Part shown: one piece after another, positions 1 to 10,000 of the stretch
Numbering within the stretch: position 1 is the stretch's first letter
Layout of the letters: each line of letters opens with the position of its first letter
Origin: Treponema sp.
GTDB taxonomy: Bacteria > Spirochaetota > Spirochaetia > Treponematales > Breznakiellaceae
DNA length: 64,000 bases
Assembly: GCA_009787835.1 (NCBI GenBank)
Contig: WQSN01000006.1
Coordinates: 23,538 to 87,537, forward strand
Direction of reading: 5' to 3'
Position numbers and translations under genes: made by a program
The notes under the pieces: model-generated
Told to the model about the DNA's origin: nothing
What the model saw: only the letters and a program-made list of their open reading frames with translations
Databases searched by the model: none

Positions 1-2
1 CG

Positions 3-137
3 CATCACGCCGGTCTTGCATTAAATCTCAGATTCTTTGAATTGAACCTGAGAGCGTCGCTTCGCTCCTCGGATTTTAAATCTTCTTTTGACGCGCAGGG
101 CTTTGGTTTTAATGCAGGAGTGCGATTCGGATTCTAA
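3..137 (+). CDS. C-terminal fragment of a probable outer-membrane beta-barrel protein (5' part outside the window)
   Basis: Frame-3 reading HHAGLALNLRFFELNLRASLRSSDFKSSFDAQGFGFNAGVRFGF* has alternating hydrophobic residues and a C-terminal Phe typical of barrel proteins; terminator hairpin follows. Confidence 0.5.
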   Translation, partial: HHAGLALNLRFFELNLRASLRSSDFKSSFDAQGFGFNAGVRFGF

Positions 138-164
138 AAATATCCACTGGCAGACAGAATAGAG

Positions 165-198
165 CAGCAGCGGCGGAAAGCCGCTGCTGTTTTTTTTA
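165..198 (+). terminator. Rho-independent terminator
   Basis: CAGCAGCGGC-GGAAA-GCCGCTGCTG, perfect 10-bp stem followed by T8. Confidence 0.9.
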
Positions 199-247
199 TG
201 TCTTGTTTTTTGCTCTCTCATGTTAAAGATAATTTCATTTCAACAGG

Positions 248-276
248 TTGACCTCTATGTGTTCAATCTTTATTCT
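248..276 (+). promoter_or_regulatory. Predicted sigma70-type promoter, leaderless for the rhomboid gene
   Basis: TTGACC-17-TATTCT then ATTAAC then ATG at 283. Confidence 0.55.
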
Positions 277-282
277 ATTAAC

Positions 283-921
283 ATGAACATAATTAGGCAG
301 CCGTTTAAATACCGGAATTACGGTACTGTATACTGGTTAATAGGAATAAACATTCTCGTTTACGCGGTGATGCAGATTTTTGGAGCCAATTTCCGCAATA
401 CGCTGATTATACGAATGGCCATGATACCTCTGGCCGTGACCAATGGATGGGTGTGGACATTTATTACATATATGTTTTTACACGGAAGCATAAGCCATAT
501 TCTGTTTAACATGCTGGGTCTTTTTATTTTTGGCATCCATGTTGAAAAGCAGATGGGCAGCCGTGAATTTCTTCTTTATTATTTAATGACAGGCATTCTG
601 GCCGGAATCTTTTCATTCGGCGTTTATTACGTTACGCGCAATTATTGGGTGGCGCTTATGGGCGCGTCCGGCGCGCTCTTTGCCGTGCAGCTTGCGTATG
701 CTGTGTTTTTCCCCAATTCCATTATTTATATTTGGGGTATACTTCCCCTGCGCGCACCTGTAATGGTGCTGGGTTTTACCGCGCTTGAACTTGTCTTTTC
801 ATTTACAGGACGCAGCAGCGGGGTAGCGCATCTGACCCATCTTGCCGGTTTTGGTTTTGGATGGCTTTATTTTCTGCTGCGCTTCGGCGTAAATCCGTGG
901 CGGCGGCTTACTGGGCGTTAA
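283..921 (+). CDS. Rhomboid-family intramembrane serine protease
   Basis: Multi-TM; HGSISHILFNMLGLFIFG, GASGALFA and HLAGFGFGW motifs; start moved from 220 to 283 because the predicted promoter lies between them. Confidence 0.88.
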   Translation: MNIIRQPFKYRNYGTVYWLIGINILVYAVMQIFGANFRNTLIIRMAMIPLAVTNGWVWTFITYMFLHGSISHILFNMLGLFIFGIHVEKQMGSREFLLYYLMTGILAGIFSFGVYYVTRNYWVALMGASGALFAVQLAYAVFFPNSIIYIWGILPLRAPVMVLGFTALELVFSFTGRSSGVAHLTHLAGFGFGWLYFLLRFGVNPWRRLTGR

Positions 922-2013
922 ATGAAAGATAAAAAAGTTGTCGGTATCCTTTTCGGTGGTAAATCCGCGGAGCATGAAATTTCTCTATTGTCCGCGAAAA
1001 ATGTCTATGAAGCAATCGACAGGACCCTTTTTGAACCTGTTCTTTTCGGCATTGACAAACGCGGGCGCTGGCATCTTTTTGATGCCGAACAATTTTTGTT
1101 AAACGCTGATAATCCTTCCCTTGTCAGTTTAAATTCAGGCGGTAAACCTGTTATTTATAAAACAGAAAATATCGGAATGCTTTCCACAGACAGCGCGGGT
1201 AATGTTCCGCTTGATGTTGTTTTTCCAATTCTGCACGGGCCTTTCGGCGAGGACGGCACAATTCAGGGCTTGCTGAAATTGGCGGATATTCCCTTTGTCG
1301 GGCCCGGCGTTCTTGGCTCCGCAATCGGCATGGATAAGGACGCGATGAAAAGGCTGTTACGCGACAGCGGCATTCCGGCTGGTAAATTTATTTCGCTGAA
1401 AAGCCACGAAAAGACGCCTTCTTTTGAAGATATTGCAGCCGCTCTCGGAAAACCTTTTTTTATCAAGCCCGCGAACATGGGATCATCTGTCGGGATTAAC
1501 AAAGTCTATAACAGGGAAGAATACTCAGATGCGTTATGTGACGCTTTTCAGTATGATACAAAAATCATCATTGAAGAATACATTCAGGGACGCGAGATTG
1601 AATGCGCCGTGCTTGGTAATGAAGAGCCGGCCGCTTCCGTACCTGGTGAAATTATTCCCTCCCATGAATTTTATTCTTATGACGCAAAGTATCTGGATGA
1701 AAAAGGCGCGTCACTTGTAATACCCGCGAAACTTGACGATAAAACAATCAGGCGTATTCAGGACATGGCTGTAAAGGTTTTTCAGACGCTCTGCTGCGAA
1801 GGTCTTTCACGCGTGGACTTTTTTCTGAAAGACTCAGGCGATCTGATTGTCAACGAGATTAACACCATGCCCGGCTTTACCAGGATAAGCATGTTTCCCA
1901 AAATGTGGGAAGCAAGCGGCGTTTCCTACACGGAACTTATTACGCGCCTGATTACTCTCGCTCTCAGCCGGTTTGAAAAAGAAAGACATTTAAAGACAAG
2001 CGTTGCAGGATAA
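922..2013 (+). CDS. ddl: D-alanine--D-alanine ligase
   Basis: GGKSAEHEISLLSA N-terminus, ATP-grasp FIKPANMGSSVGI, EINTMPGFT. Confidence 0.95.
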   Translation: MKDKKVVGILFGGKSAEHEISLLSAKNVYEAIDRTLFEPVLFGIDKRGRWHLFDAEQFLLNADNPSLVSLNSGGKPVIYKTENIGMLSTDSAGNVPLDVVFPILHGPFGEDGTIQGLLKLADIPFVGPGVLGSAIGMDKDAMKRLLRDSGIPAGKFISLKSHEKTPSFEDIAAALGKPFFIKPANMGSSVGINKVYNREEYSDALCDAFQYDTKIIIEEYIQGREIECAVLGNEEPAASVPGEIIPSHEFYSYDAKYLDEKGASLVIPAKLDDKTIRRIQDMAVKVFQTLCCEGLSRVDFFLKDSGDLIVNEINTMPGFTRISMFPKMWEASGVSYTELITRLITLALSRFEKERHLKTSVAG

Positions 2014-2017
2014 AAAA

Positions 2018-2494
2018 ATGAAATGCTTTTATTATTACCGTTTTCCGTTATGTAAAATCGGCATAGCTGAAGAAGACGGCGCCATTTGCAGTGTTTTTTT
2101 TGACGGCGGGAGAATATCGGATTTTTTCAGGAAGAACGGCATTGGTGAAAATGAAACTCCGCTGATTAAAAAAGCGGCGGATCAGTTAGGTGAATATTTT
2201 GACTGTAAACGAAAAACTTTTGATTTGCCTCTGGCTCCGGGGGGAACCGCGTTTCAGATGACGGTATGGAACGCGCTTCAGATGATTCCTTACGGACAGA
2301 CATGCAGTTACGGACAATTGGCCGCCGTGATTGGAAACCCAAAGGCATGCCGCGCTGTCGGCATGGCGAATAACCGCAACCCGATTTCGGTTATTATCCC
2401 CTGCCACCGCGTAATCGGCAGCGACAAAAGCCTGACAGGCTACGCAGGCGGACTTGATTTAAAAGAAAAATTATTAATGCTGGAAAGGAATTAG
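2018..2494 (+). CDS. ogt: Methylated-DNA--protein-cysteine methyltransferase
   Basis: NPISVIIPCHRVIGSDKSLTGYAGGLDLKEKLLMLE; track start 2003, AGGA precedes ATG at 2018. Confidence 0.92.
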   Translation: MKCFYYYRFPLCKIGIAEEDGAICSVFFDGGRISDFFRKNGIGENETPLIKKAADQLGEYFDCKRKTFDLPLAPGGTAFQMTVWNALQMIPYGQTCSYGQLAAVIGNPKACRAVGMANNRNPISVIIPCHRVIGSDKSLTGYAGGLDLKEKLLMLERN

Positions 2495-2515
2495 TAAAAA
2501 AAAGCGGCGTGTATT

Positions 2516-4285
2516 TTATTCGTGCTGAGCGGCTAACGCTAATATAGCAACAAAAAGAATCAGCGTAATTGCAGCCAGAAAGATTATCAGAGCGGCGGTA
2601 AAACCAAAACTTAATATCAGTAAAATTCCCAGATTATTCAGAAACGCGCGGTATATGAAAACAAGTCCGTAAAAGACTACCGGTAAAATCAGAAGCAGCA
2701 GTGGAAACAGAAAACGCGGATTTGTTTTTGTGCGGAAACGCCAGCCTATTATTATTACAATGGCCGCCATGGGAAGGAAAAATAATACCGAGCCAAGGCG
2801 GTTCAATATTTCCGCTTCAAATATCTGGCTGATATATCCTGTCGCGCCGAGTATTTTGGAGGCTGTGTACAGTTCATCAATCTGAAGATTGGGCAGCCCC
2901 CGGCGCACATTTGAAAGGAGTAAAAAATCCTCGATGCTTATATCAAGAATTACTCCAGTTGGCGTTTTATCTCCTATCAGCCATTCATCCTGCCAACTGT
3001 TATTTTTGTCATACCGGCTGAGAGCGTGAGTTAAAATAATTATTTGCTGTTTTCCGTTTATTATATAGGGCAGGAGTTTCGCGTAATCGGCTCTCATGCT
3101 GACAACCGGACGCGAGAGCAGATCAAATTCCATGTACTCAAGTCCCATTCCGTAGGCAATATCAGGCGAAGTTGAAAGATTTTTAAAGCGGATAACAGCC
3201 CTTCCGCCGTGGCCTGGCAGGGAAAACAGCGCGCCTGTAAGTATCTCTCCAAGCGTTAATTCCATTTCGTCAATAAAAAACGCGTATTCTTTTGTTCTCT
3301 GCTCGCTTGCGGCAAGGAAGCGCGATACATCGGGATCATCGGGAGTCTGAGCCAGCAGCTCCTGAAAAATATAATAGGCGCTTATAAAATCGCCTGAGTT
3401 CATCGCCTGATAACCTGAAAGTTTCAGATTGAAAAGCGCGTAAAGACGCTCTTCCCTCATGTTGGGCGACTGAGAATCGATCATGTTCCACGCTTCGCTC
3501 GCGAGCCTTGCCGCGTTAGCCGCTTCAGGGCTGCCGTCCAGAGCGAGCCTTTCGCCTGTAGTGGCGAGCCAGTGCGCGTCAAAATAGCGTTTTTCGGCGA
3601 ATGCTTTTTCGCTCAGCGCGATTGCTGATGTTGCGTTTAACGATTGACCGTCTCCGGACAGCGGGGTTATTTCAGCGCTTCGCCATTCCCTTGACAGCGC
3701 TTCACGCGCTTCAGATTTTTCATAAATCTCATCGTACTGTTCCCTGTCAAGACCAATCTCAATATCCAGTTTTAAATTGTTTAACTCGGGACTGTTGGGC
3801 CAGACCTGTTCGCAAATTCCTATAAACTGTGAAGCCTCCTGCCACTCGCCCGCCTTGCTTCTGATCTGTGCCTGCTCTTTTGCAAGATGATACAGTTCTC
3901 CCTTAAAGTGAATATTTTCTTCAGAATTTTTTACCAAGGGAAGAGCAAGAAAAAAAAACGCACCGTAAATTACCGCGCAGATTATCGCGGTTATCAGCGA
4001 TGAAAGCAGGCGGTTAAACAGCGCCTGGGAAAAACTGGGCTGTTTGTCTTCGGTGGAATGCGAAACCAGCCCGAAAGGAATGACAAGGGCGGAAAACGCC
4101 AGTGCCGGAAACAGGTTAAAAAATTCCAGCGCGCCCTGTATCAGCCGCCATTGGCCTGAAAAAATCAATAGCGGCGGCTGCGAGCCGGGAAAAATAAAAC
4201 GAAAAGTTATAATAAGTAAACCTGATATAAATATATAAATCAGGCAAATCATTTGCGGGGTGCGCAGTTTATTAAAGTTCATCAT
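2516..4285 (-). CDS. Multi-TM membrane protein of unknown function
   Basis: 589-aa ORF, TM segments at both ends around a TPR-like soluble region; overlaps the upstream ORF by 14 nt. Confidence 0.75.
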   Translation of the reverse strand: MMNFNKLRTPQMICLIYIFISGLLIITFRFIFPGSQPPLLIFSGQWRLIQGALEFFNLFPALAFSALVIPFGLVSHSTEDKQPSFSQALFNRLLSSLITAIICAVIYGAFFFLALPLVKNSEENIHFKGELYHLAKEQAQIRSKAGEWQEASQFIGICEQVWPNSPELNNLKLDIEIGLDREQYDEIYEKSEAREALSREWRSAEITPLSGDGQSLNATSAIALSEKAFAEKRYFDAHWLATTGERLALDGSPEAANAARLASEAWNMIDSQSPNMREERLYALFNLKLSGYQAMNSGDFISAYYIFQELLAQTPDDPDVSRFLAASEQRTKEYAFFIDEMELTLGEILTGALFSLPGHGGRAVIRFKNLSTSPDIAYGMGLEYMEFDLLSRPVVSMRADYAKLLPYIINGKQQIIILTHALSRYDKNNSWQDEWLIGDKTPTGVILDISIEDFLLLSNVRRGLPNLQIDELYTASKILGATGYISQIFEAEILNRLGSVLFFLPMAAIVIIIGWRFRTKTNPRFLFPLLLLILPVVFYGLVFIYRAFLNNLGILLILSFGFTAALIIFLAAITLILFVAILALAAQHE

Positions 4286-5192
4286 GATTACCGCGCTTTT
4301 TTGCCATATAAACCAGAATGGTGTATAAATGCACCATCAATCCAAGGACGGCGAATATTATGGGAACCACCAGAGAAGATGGAATCATGTTTTTTAAAAA
4401 CGTACTGAACAGTTCCTGCATTTCAGGAGAATTAAAAAAACCTGCTGCGGCAAGAATTCCGCGGAATGCGAGGATGCCAAGAAAAAGATTCGCAAGCGGC
4501 CACACACTGAATTCTAAAATAAAACCAAGCGAACACAATAAAAAAACAAGAGAGCCGGCGTAGATTAAATATGGCGTTATTCCTTCGTTGAATCTCTGTT
4601 CAAGCTGTTGCGCGTTAAGCCTGACATCAATTGCGAGATTTTTTATATACCACGGCGAGTTATCTGTAAATGGAATGGGAGGAAAATTTATCTGTGCGTT
4701 GGCGGTTGATTCCTGAAAAAATAATGGCCGGTCTGGCATTGCAGTTACCCGCGGTCCGAGCGGCTGCGCGGATCCATTCAGTAAAATTACCGCTGTTTCA
4801 TTTCTGTTTATTGAATTGGACAGGATCAATCCGCTTTCACCCAACTGCCTGCCTGTAATCTGCGCGGGCGGCACATGTCTCCAGTGATACAGGGCGAATG
4901 AAACGCCAAAGTTAAAACCGATTGACAGGATCATCATACATAATACTGTTACCGGAGCGAAGCACCGGTTCCTTGCGGCGTAACATAAAGTTATAACGAC
5001 AGACAAATACATCGCAAGCGATAATGCCCAGTGCGCGGCGTTTATCAGTATTGTCAGGAATGTCTCGGGTTTTTGCGGCAGAACCCGTATCCAATCGACT
5101 CTCAGAGTCAGGTACCGGAAACCAGTGGCCGCAAGGAAAACCAGAACAAAACTGAGACTAAAAAAAAGCGCCAGCCTGGCAAGATTCCTCAC
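4272..5192 (-). CDS. Multi-TM membrane protein of unknown function (GTG start)
   Basis: 306-aa ORF with several TM segments, overlapping and co-oriented with 2516..4285. Confidence 0.75.
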   Translation of the reverse strand: MRNLARLALFFSLSFVLVFLAATGFRYLTLRVDWIRVLPQKPETFLTILINAAHWALSLAMYLSVVITLCYAARNRCFAPVTVLCMMILSIGFNFGVSFALYHWRHVPPAQITGRQLGESGLILSNSINRNETAVILLNGSAQPLGPRVTAMPDRPLFFQESTANAQINFPPIPFTDNSPWYIKNLAIDVRLNAQQLEQRFNEGITPYLIYAGSLVFLLCSLGFILEFSVWPLANLFLGILAFRGILAAAGFFNSPEMQELFSTFLKNMIPSSLVVPIIFAVLGLMVHLYTILVYMAKKRGNHDEL

Positions 5193-5277
5193 TCTTTCAG
5201 ATTAACATAAAAAAAACCTGCGCGCAATAGCATGAATGTTATTAGTGAGCCCTCTATCCACTGCCTGTTAATTAAGT

Positions 5278-5283
5278 TATTAT
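5278..5283 (+). promoter_or_regulatory. Predicted -10 element 6 nt before the ATG of the MoxR gene
   Basis: TATTAT-AAATTC-ATG(5290); -35 weak; no Shine-Dalgarno. Confidence 0.4.
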
Positions 5284-5289
5284 AAATTC

Positions 5290-6315
5290 ATGGATTCCCA
5301 AATTAAGCAGTCAATTGAATCGCTGATAAATAATATCAGGCGGCTGATATCAGTTGATGAAAAAAAACTGGAATATATTATCGCATCTCAGATAGCGGGC
5401 GGTCATGTGATCCTGGCGGATTCTCACGGGGTTGGAAAAACCTCTCTTGCGCGCGCGCTGGCTCAGTCCATACGCTGGCGTCCTGAGGATCTGGCGGCGA
5501 TTGCCGGCGCTGGTTCAGGAGACGGCGGCATCGCTTCAGGCGAAGCTAAAATGGAAGGTTTTAGCCGCATTCAGTGCACTGTTGATCTTCTGCCGCAGGA
5601 TATTCTGGGCTATAACCGTTTTATCGGCCATTCCGGCGAATTGATTTTTAACAAGGGACCCATCTTCGCGCATTTTGTGTTATGCGACGAGATTAACCTG
5701 CTAACTCCCAAAACCCAGGGAAGTTTTTTCCAGGTGATGGAAGAGCAGAGCGTAACCATCGAAGGCAAGCTTTACCGTTTAAAAGATCCTTTTTTTATTA
5801 TTGCCACTATGAATTTAAAGGGCGTTCACCTGTTTCCGCTTCCCGTGCCGCAGCTTGATCGTTTTATGATTCGCATCTCCCTTGGTTATCCGTCCGAAAA
5901 AGATGAAACAGAAATTATTAACCGGCACGGCAGGATAGACGCGTGGGACAGTTTTCAGAGCGTTATTGACAGCGCCGATTTGATCCGCTGGAGAAAAATG
6001 GTTGACGATGTGCAGATGCATGATGATGTAACCGCGTATATTGTAAACTGTGTCAGGCAAACAAGAACGCATCCGGATATTGAAACTCCCGCGAGTCCGA
6101 GAGCCGGCGTGCGCATTTCGCGTCTGGCAAAGTCATTGGCTCTCTGCCGCGGCATGGATTATGCAGGCGTTGACATAATAAAAGAAATTTTTATACACGC
6201 CATGGCTCACCGCATTGTCACCCGCGATCCTTCCATACCGCCGGAAGCGCCGCTTAAAAGTATTTTAAATTCGGTTCCTGTTGAACCGAAACGCGCTGAT
6301 CAATTGAACAAATGA
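5290..6315 (+). CDS. MoxR-family AAA+ ATPase
   Basis: Walker A ADSHGVGKTSLAR, Walker B FVLCDEIN, sensor ATMNLKG; followed by a DUF58 gene. Confidence 0.93.
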   Translation: MDSQIKQSIESLINNIRRLISVDEKKLEYIIASQIAGGHVILADSHGVGKTSLARALAQSIRWRPEDLAAIAGAGSGDGGIASGEAKMEGFSRIQCTVDLLPQDILGYNRFIGHSGELIFNKGPIFAHFVLCDEINLLTPKTQGSFFQVMEEQSVTIEGKLYRLKDPFFIIATMNLKGVHLFPLPVPQLDRFMIRISLGYPSEKDETEIINRHGRIDAWDSFQSVIDSADLIRWRKMVDDVQMHDDVTAYIVNCVRQTRTHPDIETPASPRAGVRISRLAKSLALCRGMDYAGVDIIKEIFIHAMAHRIVTRDPSIPPEAPLKSILNSVPVEPKRADQLNK

Positions 6316-7655
6316 TCGGACAGGGAAAAGCTTCGGATAAAACCATATCCCGGACATGGCGGATTAAGCCTGTATTCACGCCGGCAGGCGCTGCTGTTCT
6401 GGTTACTGCTCTGGTTATTTTAATCCGCTCCCTTTCCGCGCGCAACTCATACGAAATTGTAATCTCATGCGCCGTCCTGCTTTTGCTTTTTTTTACGGGT
6501 ATCTTCGGCGCGTGGAAGTCTCGGAAATTTGAATCCTTTGAAACCGGCTGGAAACCGCCGTTTCCCATGACAGCTAACGCGCGCGAAGATTCCATTGTAT
6601 CAGGCCTTGACGCGCCTGTTCCGCTTTTTTTCCGTCTGCATTTTATTATCCGCGGGCGTTTTTTCCCATCGGGCACAGGCAGCGGCTGCCCTGTGCTGGC
6701 CGAAACTTCGGTTCCGCGCGGACAGACTCACGCGCGCCTTCTCCTTGATTTTCCGATGTCTGGCGTATTTCACGGAGAAGGCTTTTGTATGTTACGCGAC
6801 ATTTTCGGTTTCTATTCCTTTTCCTGCGGAATAACCCGGCGCAGAACTGTGAAGATAAGAAGCGCTCCGTGCTTCAGGAAAAGTTACAGTATAAACGCGC
6901 AGTCGGGCGCGGAAGACAAACGCAATAAACAAACAACCAGCGAAGAGCGTTATTACATGAGGGAATATACTCCAGGCGACCGTTTCCGGGATATAAACTG
7001 GAAAAGCTCAGAAAAGATTGATGCATTAATTACGCGCATATCGCCTGACAATCAGGAAAAGGTAAGCCGGATAGAGGTTTATTTCCGCAATTACGGACCT
7101 GCCAGTATTAATACCGGAAAACAAAGGAAAAAGAACAGGGAGCGCAGTGAGTCTATTCAGGCTCTTTGGCTTCTGGATCGGGCGAAGGCGCGGCTTTCGC
7201 ATTTTTTAAGAAGCGTTATGGAGCAGAATTCATCCTTTGTTTTCAGCGTTCGTACTGCGCAAGGCGTCCGGGAAATTGAGGATCAGGATGACCTTGACGA
7301 GTTTCTGGAAGAGCTTTCCGGTATCGCTTTTTCTCCGCCGAAAAATGAAGGAGCGGCGCCTGCAGTTTCACAAGGTGATCTTTACGTTTTTTCAACTGCA
7401 TGTGATTTTGGATTGTACAGTTTTCTGGTTGCGTGTAACCCGCGTCCAGTTTCCCTTTACATGATTCAGCCCGCAGAGAAGAGAATAAAGGGCAGCAATA
7501 TAAGCGTAAACACTGATATGGAAACTTTATATATCAGGGATTTTATTCAGAAAGGCTGCGTTCCATTTCCGGCGTACTTTAAAAGGAAAACAGTTAAACC
7601 GTCGGGAGCTCACGCCAACAGGACAGAGATAATGTACGCGGAGACGAGAATATGA
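6312..7655 (+). CDS. DUF58-domain protein
   Basis: Two N-terminal TM segments and the REYTPGDRFRDINWKSSEK motif; 4-nt overlap with the MoxR gene. Confidence 0.88.
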   Translation: MIGQGKASDKTISRTWRIKPVFTPAGAAVLVTALVILIRSLSARNSYEIVISCAVLLLLFFTGIFGAWKSRKFESFETGWKPPFPMTANAREDSIVSGLDAPVPLFFRLHFIIRGRFFPSGTGSGCPVLAETSVPRGQTHARLLLDFPMSGVFHGEGFCMLRDIFGFYSFSCGITRRRTVKIRSAPCFRKSYSINAQSGAEDKRNKQTTSEERYYMREYTPGDRFRDINWKSSEKIDALITRISPDNQEKVSRIEVYFRNYGPASINTGKQRKKNRERSESIQALWLLDRAKARLSHFLRSVMEQNSSFVFSVRTAQGVREIEDQDDLDEFLEELSGIAFSPPKNEGAAPAVSQGDLYVFSTACDFGLYSFLVACNPRPVSLYMIQPAEKRIKGSNISVNTDMETLYIRDFIQKGCVPFPAYFKRKTVKPSGAHANRTEIMYAETRI

Positions 7656-10000
7656 ATAAGCTCGGGAAGAAGGCGATCATTCTTTTTATCCTGCGGTTGT
7701 TTTTTTATTTCAGCGTAACGGGGCTTGTGCTTATACATCCGGGTATTTCCGTTTCCTTTGACCGAATCGGTACATTGCAGTGGTTTATTATTGTCCCAAT
7801 TCAGATTTTAATAGCATTTCTTCCGTCATTCAGTTTTCGCAGCAGATGCATTGTCGCATTGCTTACGCTGGCTTTGCTTTCGGTATTAGCTGGAGGATTC
7901 AGCTCCGGAGCTTTGGAGCCGTTTCTTTCCGGCCTTGCCGCTTTTATACTTACATATCTTTTATTTCATCATCCGCGCTGGGCGAAAATCGCGGCGCTGG
8001 AGCCGTTTTTTCTGGCATGGATATGCCTGCGCCTGCTTTCGCTGTCACGCTCCGGCGAAGACGCCGCAGGGCAGAGCATTGAGTTAACACAATTTATTTT
8101 AATCTGGACAATAGTAGTTTTTCTTTTACACAGCGTTGTGGTATATTTTTGCCTTTACCCGCAAAGTTCAGGCGCGGCATGGAAGGAAGGAACGCTTTTC
8201 GCTCTTGTCTCTGCTCTCGCGCTGGCTTTAGTGCTTTTTGTTTTACCCGCCGATTTTGTGCGAAATACCGTGATTGAAAATCTTATCCCTGAGCGGATAC
8301 CGGAAAGAATTCGATCCGATTCTGAACATGGTATGCCGCAGGAAACAGAAGGAAGGAGAAACGGACGCAGAACCATTCCGCTTGACGGTAAGGGAGGCCA
8401 GCCTGGATTGCGCGGTATTTCGGAACACAGCTGGCAAAATAAAACAGGACGCGGCAGCGGAAACGGAAACTCGGAAGATAACCGGCAGTATATGGTGATG
8501 ATAGTAGCATCGGACAGGGAACCTGTGTATATGGGCAGTTCCTTTAACGGCCAGCTTGATCCTGTAAAAGGATTTCTTGCAAGCGATGATGAACCGCTGA
8601 ACCGTCTTGCCTATCAGCGTTTTTTTGTTACATGGTTTAACAATGAGCCGAACTTTGACACGGGCAGGCGGCGGCAGGAAGTTTTTTCCCTTTCTACATT
8701 ATCTCAAAAATATCTGCCGTACCGCCCCTTGTCAATTGATCCTACAATACTCAGCGAAGGTTCCGGACCTCTCCGCTACATTCATCAGGTTGTTTCAGGC
8801 ACTCATTACGGAGATCCCCTCAGGCTCATTGGCACTGTTACGCGTCATTTAAGCGATACCGAAAAAAGCGCTCTTGCTCCCTATCTGGAACTTTCCCTGG
8901 AAAAGGGCGACATGGATGCCTTTGACGCTTACCTGAACAGCGCCATAAATTATTGGCAGGTAAACCGTGAAGAGATTATCCTGAACGACGATTATCTAAA
9001 AGGAATTTTCAGTAATTCTCCCAATGCGTATTTTGCCGGAAATTCCTATCTGGAAAAAATTCTTGCGATACTGATAAGCTTTTCAAAATATCAGTATAAC
9101 CTCAGTTACAATGACGATTATTCCATCGCGTCATTAAAAGAATTTCTTTTTAAATCAGCGGAAGGTGACTGCGTGGAATTTTCCAATACTCTGGCACTGC
9201 TCGGCAGGCTTGCGGGTATCCCGTCGCGGGTTGTGACAGGTTATCTGGCGGCTGAAAACCTTCAGACTCCGGCGCATCTGCGCGGCCTTTTTACGCTCCG
9301 CAATCAGATTAAAGTTCTGCAGGAATACCCGTTTGAAAACCTGTTCATGGTTACCAATCTTCACAGTCATTCATGGACGCAGTTTTATATCCCCGGCTAC
9401 GGATGGCTTGATTTTGAGGCGACATCATTTTCCATTCCGCCTGTAGGCATGGGCGATTTTAATACCTGGGATGTTGTAATTCCCATCATTGATGATGAAA
9501 AAGTTTTTTCCGCCGTTCGGAAATTTCCATGGCAGGCAGTTTTCAGGACCGCTTGCGTTCTGGCCGCTTTCCTGCTGTTAGGTGCATACGCCCTGCGCTA
9601 CGGCCGCGAACTGGTTTTGTTTCTTGGAACACGAAACGGCGGAAGAGAAGGAGCCCGCTCTCTGTACCTTCTTCTCCTCGCGCGCCTTGCAGCGGACGGT
9701 AAACCAATAAAACCTGCGTCAAAAACAGCTCACGAATATCATGAATTGTTTTTTGCAAAATACGCGAAAAAATCCAAATCGGAATATTCAATAAATGAAA
9801 AAGAATGCCCCGCCCTAAAAGCTTTTGCCGGCATTTACTCGGAACTGCGCTGGCGGCAATTTACGGACGCATCTCAAATGGAAGAACGATTCCAACAGCT
9901 TACACAGGAGTATCATAACATACTTAACTCCACCCGCCGCCGCGACCCGTTACACGCCATAAAACGCGTCTTCAGTTTAAGGGGGCTCGCATACCTATGA
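7652..10000 (+). CDS. Transglutaminase-like domain membrane protein (TgpA-like architecture)
   Basis: Multi-TM N-terminus, catalytic signature GDCVEFSNTLALLGRLAGIPSRVVTGY, HSHSWTQFYIPGYGWLDFEAT. Confidence 0.9.
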   Translation: MNKLGKKAIILFILRLFFYFSVTGLVLIHPGISVSFDRIGTLQWFIIVPIQILIAFLPSFSFRSRCIVALLTLALLSVLAGGFSSGALEPFLSGLAAFILTYLLFHHPRWAKIAALEPFFLAWICLRLLSLSRSGEDAAGQSIELTQFILIWTIVVFLLHSVVVYFCLYPQSSGAAWKEGTLFALVSALALALVLFVLPADFVRNTVIENLIPERIPERIRSDSEHGMPQETEGRRNGRRTIPLDGKGGQPGLRGISEHSWQNKTGRGSGNGNSEDNRQYMVMIVASDREPVYMGSSFNGQLDPVKGFLASDDEPLNRLAYQRFFVTWFNNEPNFDTGRRRQEVFSLSTLSQKYLPYRPLSIDPTILSEGSGPLRYIHQVVSGTHYGDPLRLIGTVTRHLSDTEKSALAPYLELSLEKGDMDAFDAYLNSAINYWQVNREEIILNDDYLKGIFSNSPNAYFAGNSYLEKILAILISFSKYQYNLSYNDDYSIASLKEFLFKSAEGDCVEFSNTLALLGRLAGIPSRVVTGYLAAENLQTPAHLRGLFTLRNQIKVLQEYPFENLFMVTNLHSHSWTQFYIPGYGWLDFEATSFSIPPVGMGDFNTWDVVIPIIDDEKVFSAVRKFPWQAVFRTACVLAAFLLLGAYALRYGRELVLFLGTRNGGREGARSLYLLLLARLAADGKPIKPASKTAHEYHELFFAKYAKKSKSEYSINEKECPALKAFAGIYSELRWRQFTDASQMEERFQQLTQEYHNILNSTRRRDPLHAIKRVFSLRGLAYL

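Noticed and set aside
21-221. Minus-strand 66-aa ORF at the window start
   Set aside because: Overlaps a better-supported plus-strand barrel fragment and its terminator; Arg/Lys/Ser-rich composition with no recognisable domain.
1424-1720. Overlapping 98-aa frame inside ddl, as an example of many antisense or shifted ORFs in the track
   Set aside because: Fully inside a well-supported gene with no domain signature; treated as chance ORFs throughout.
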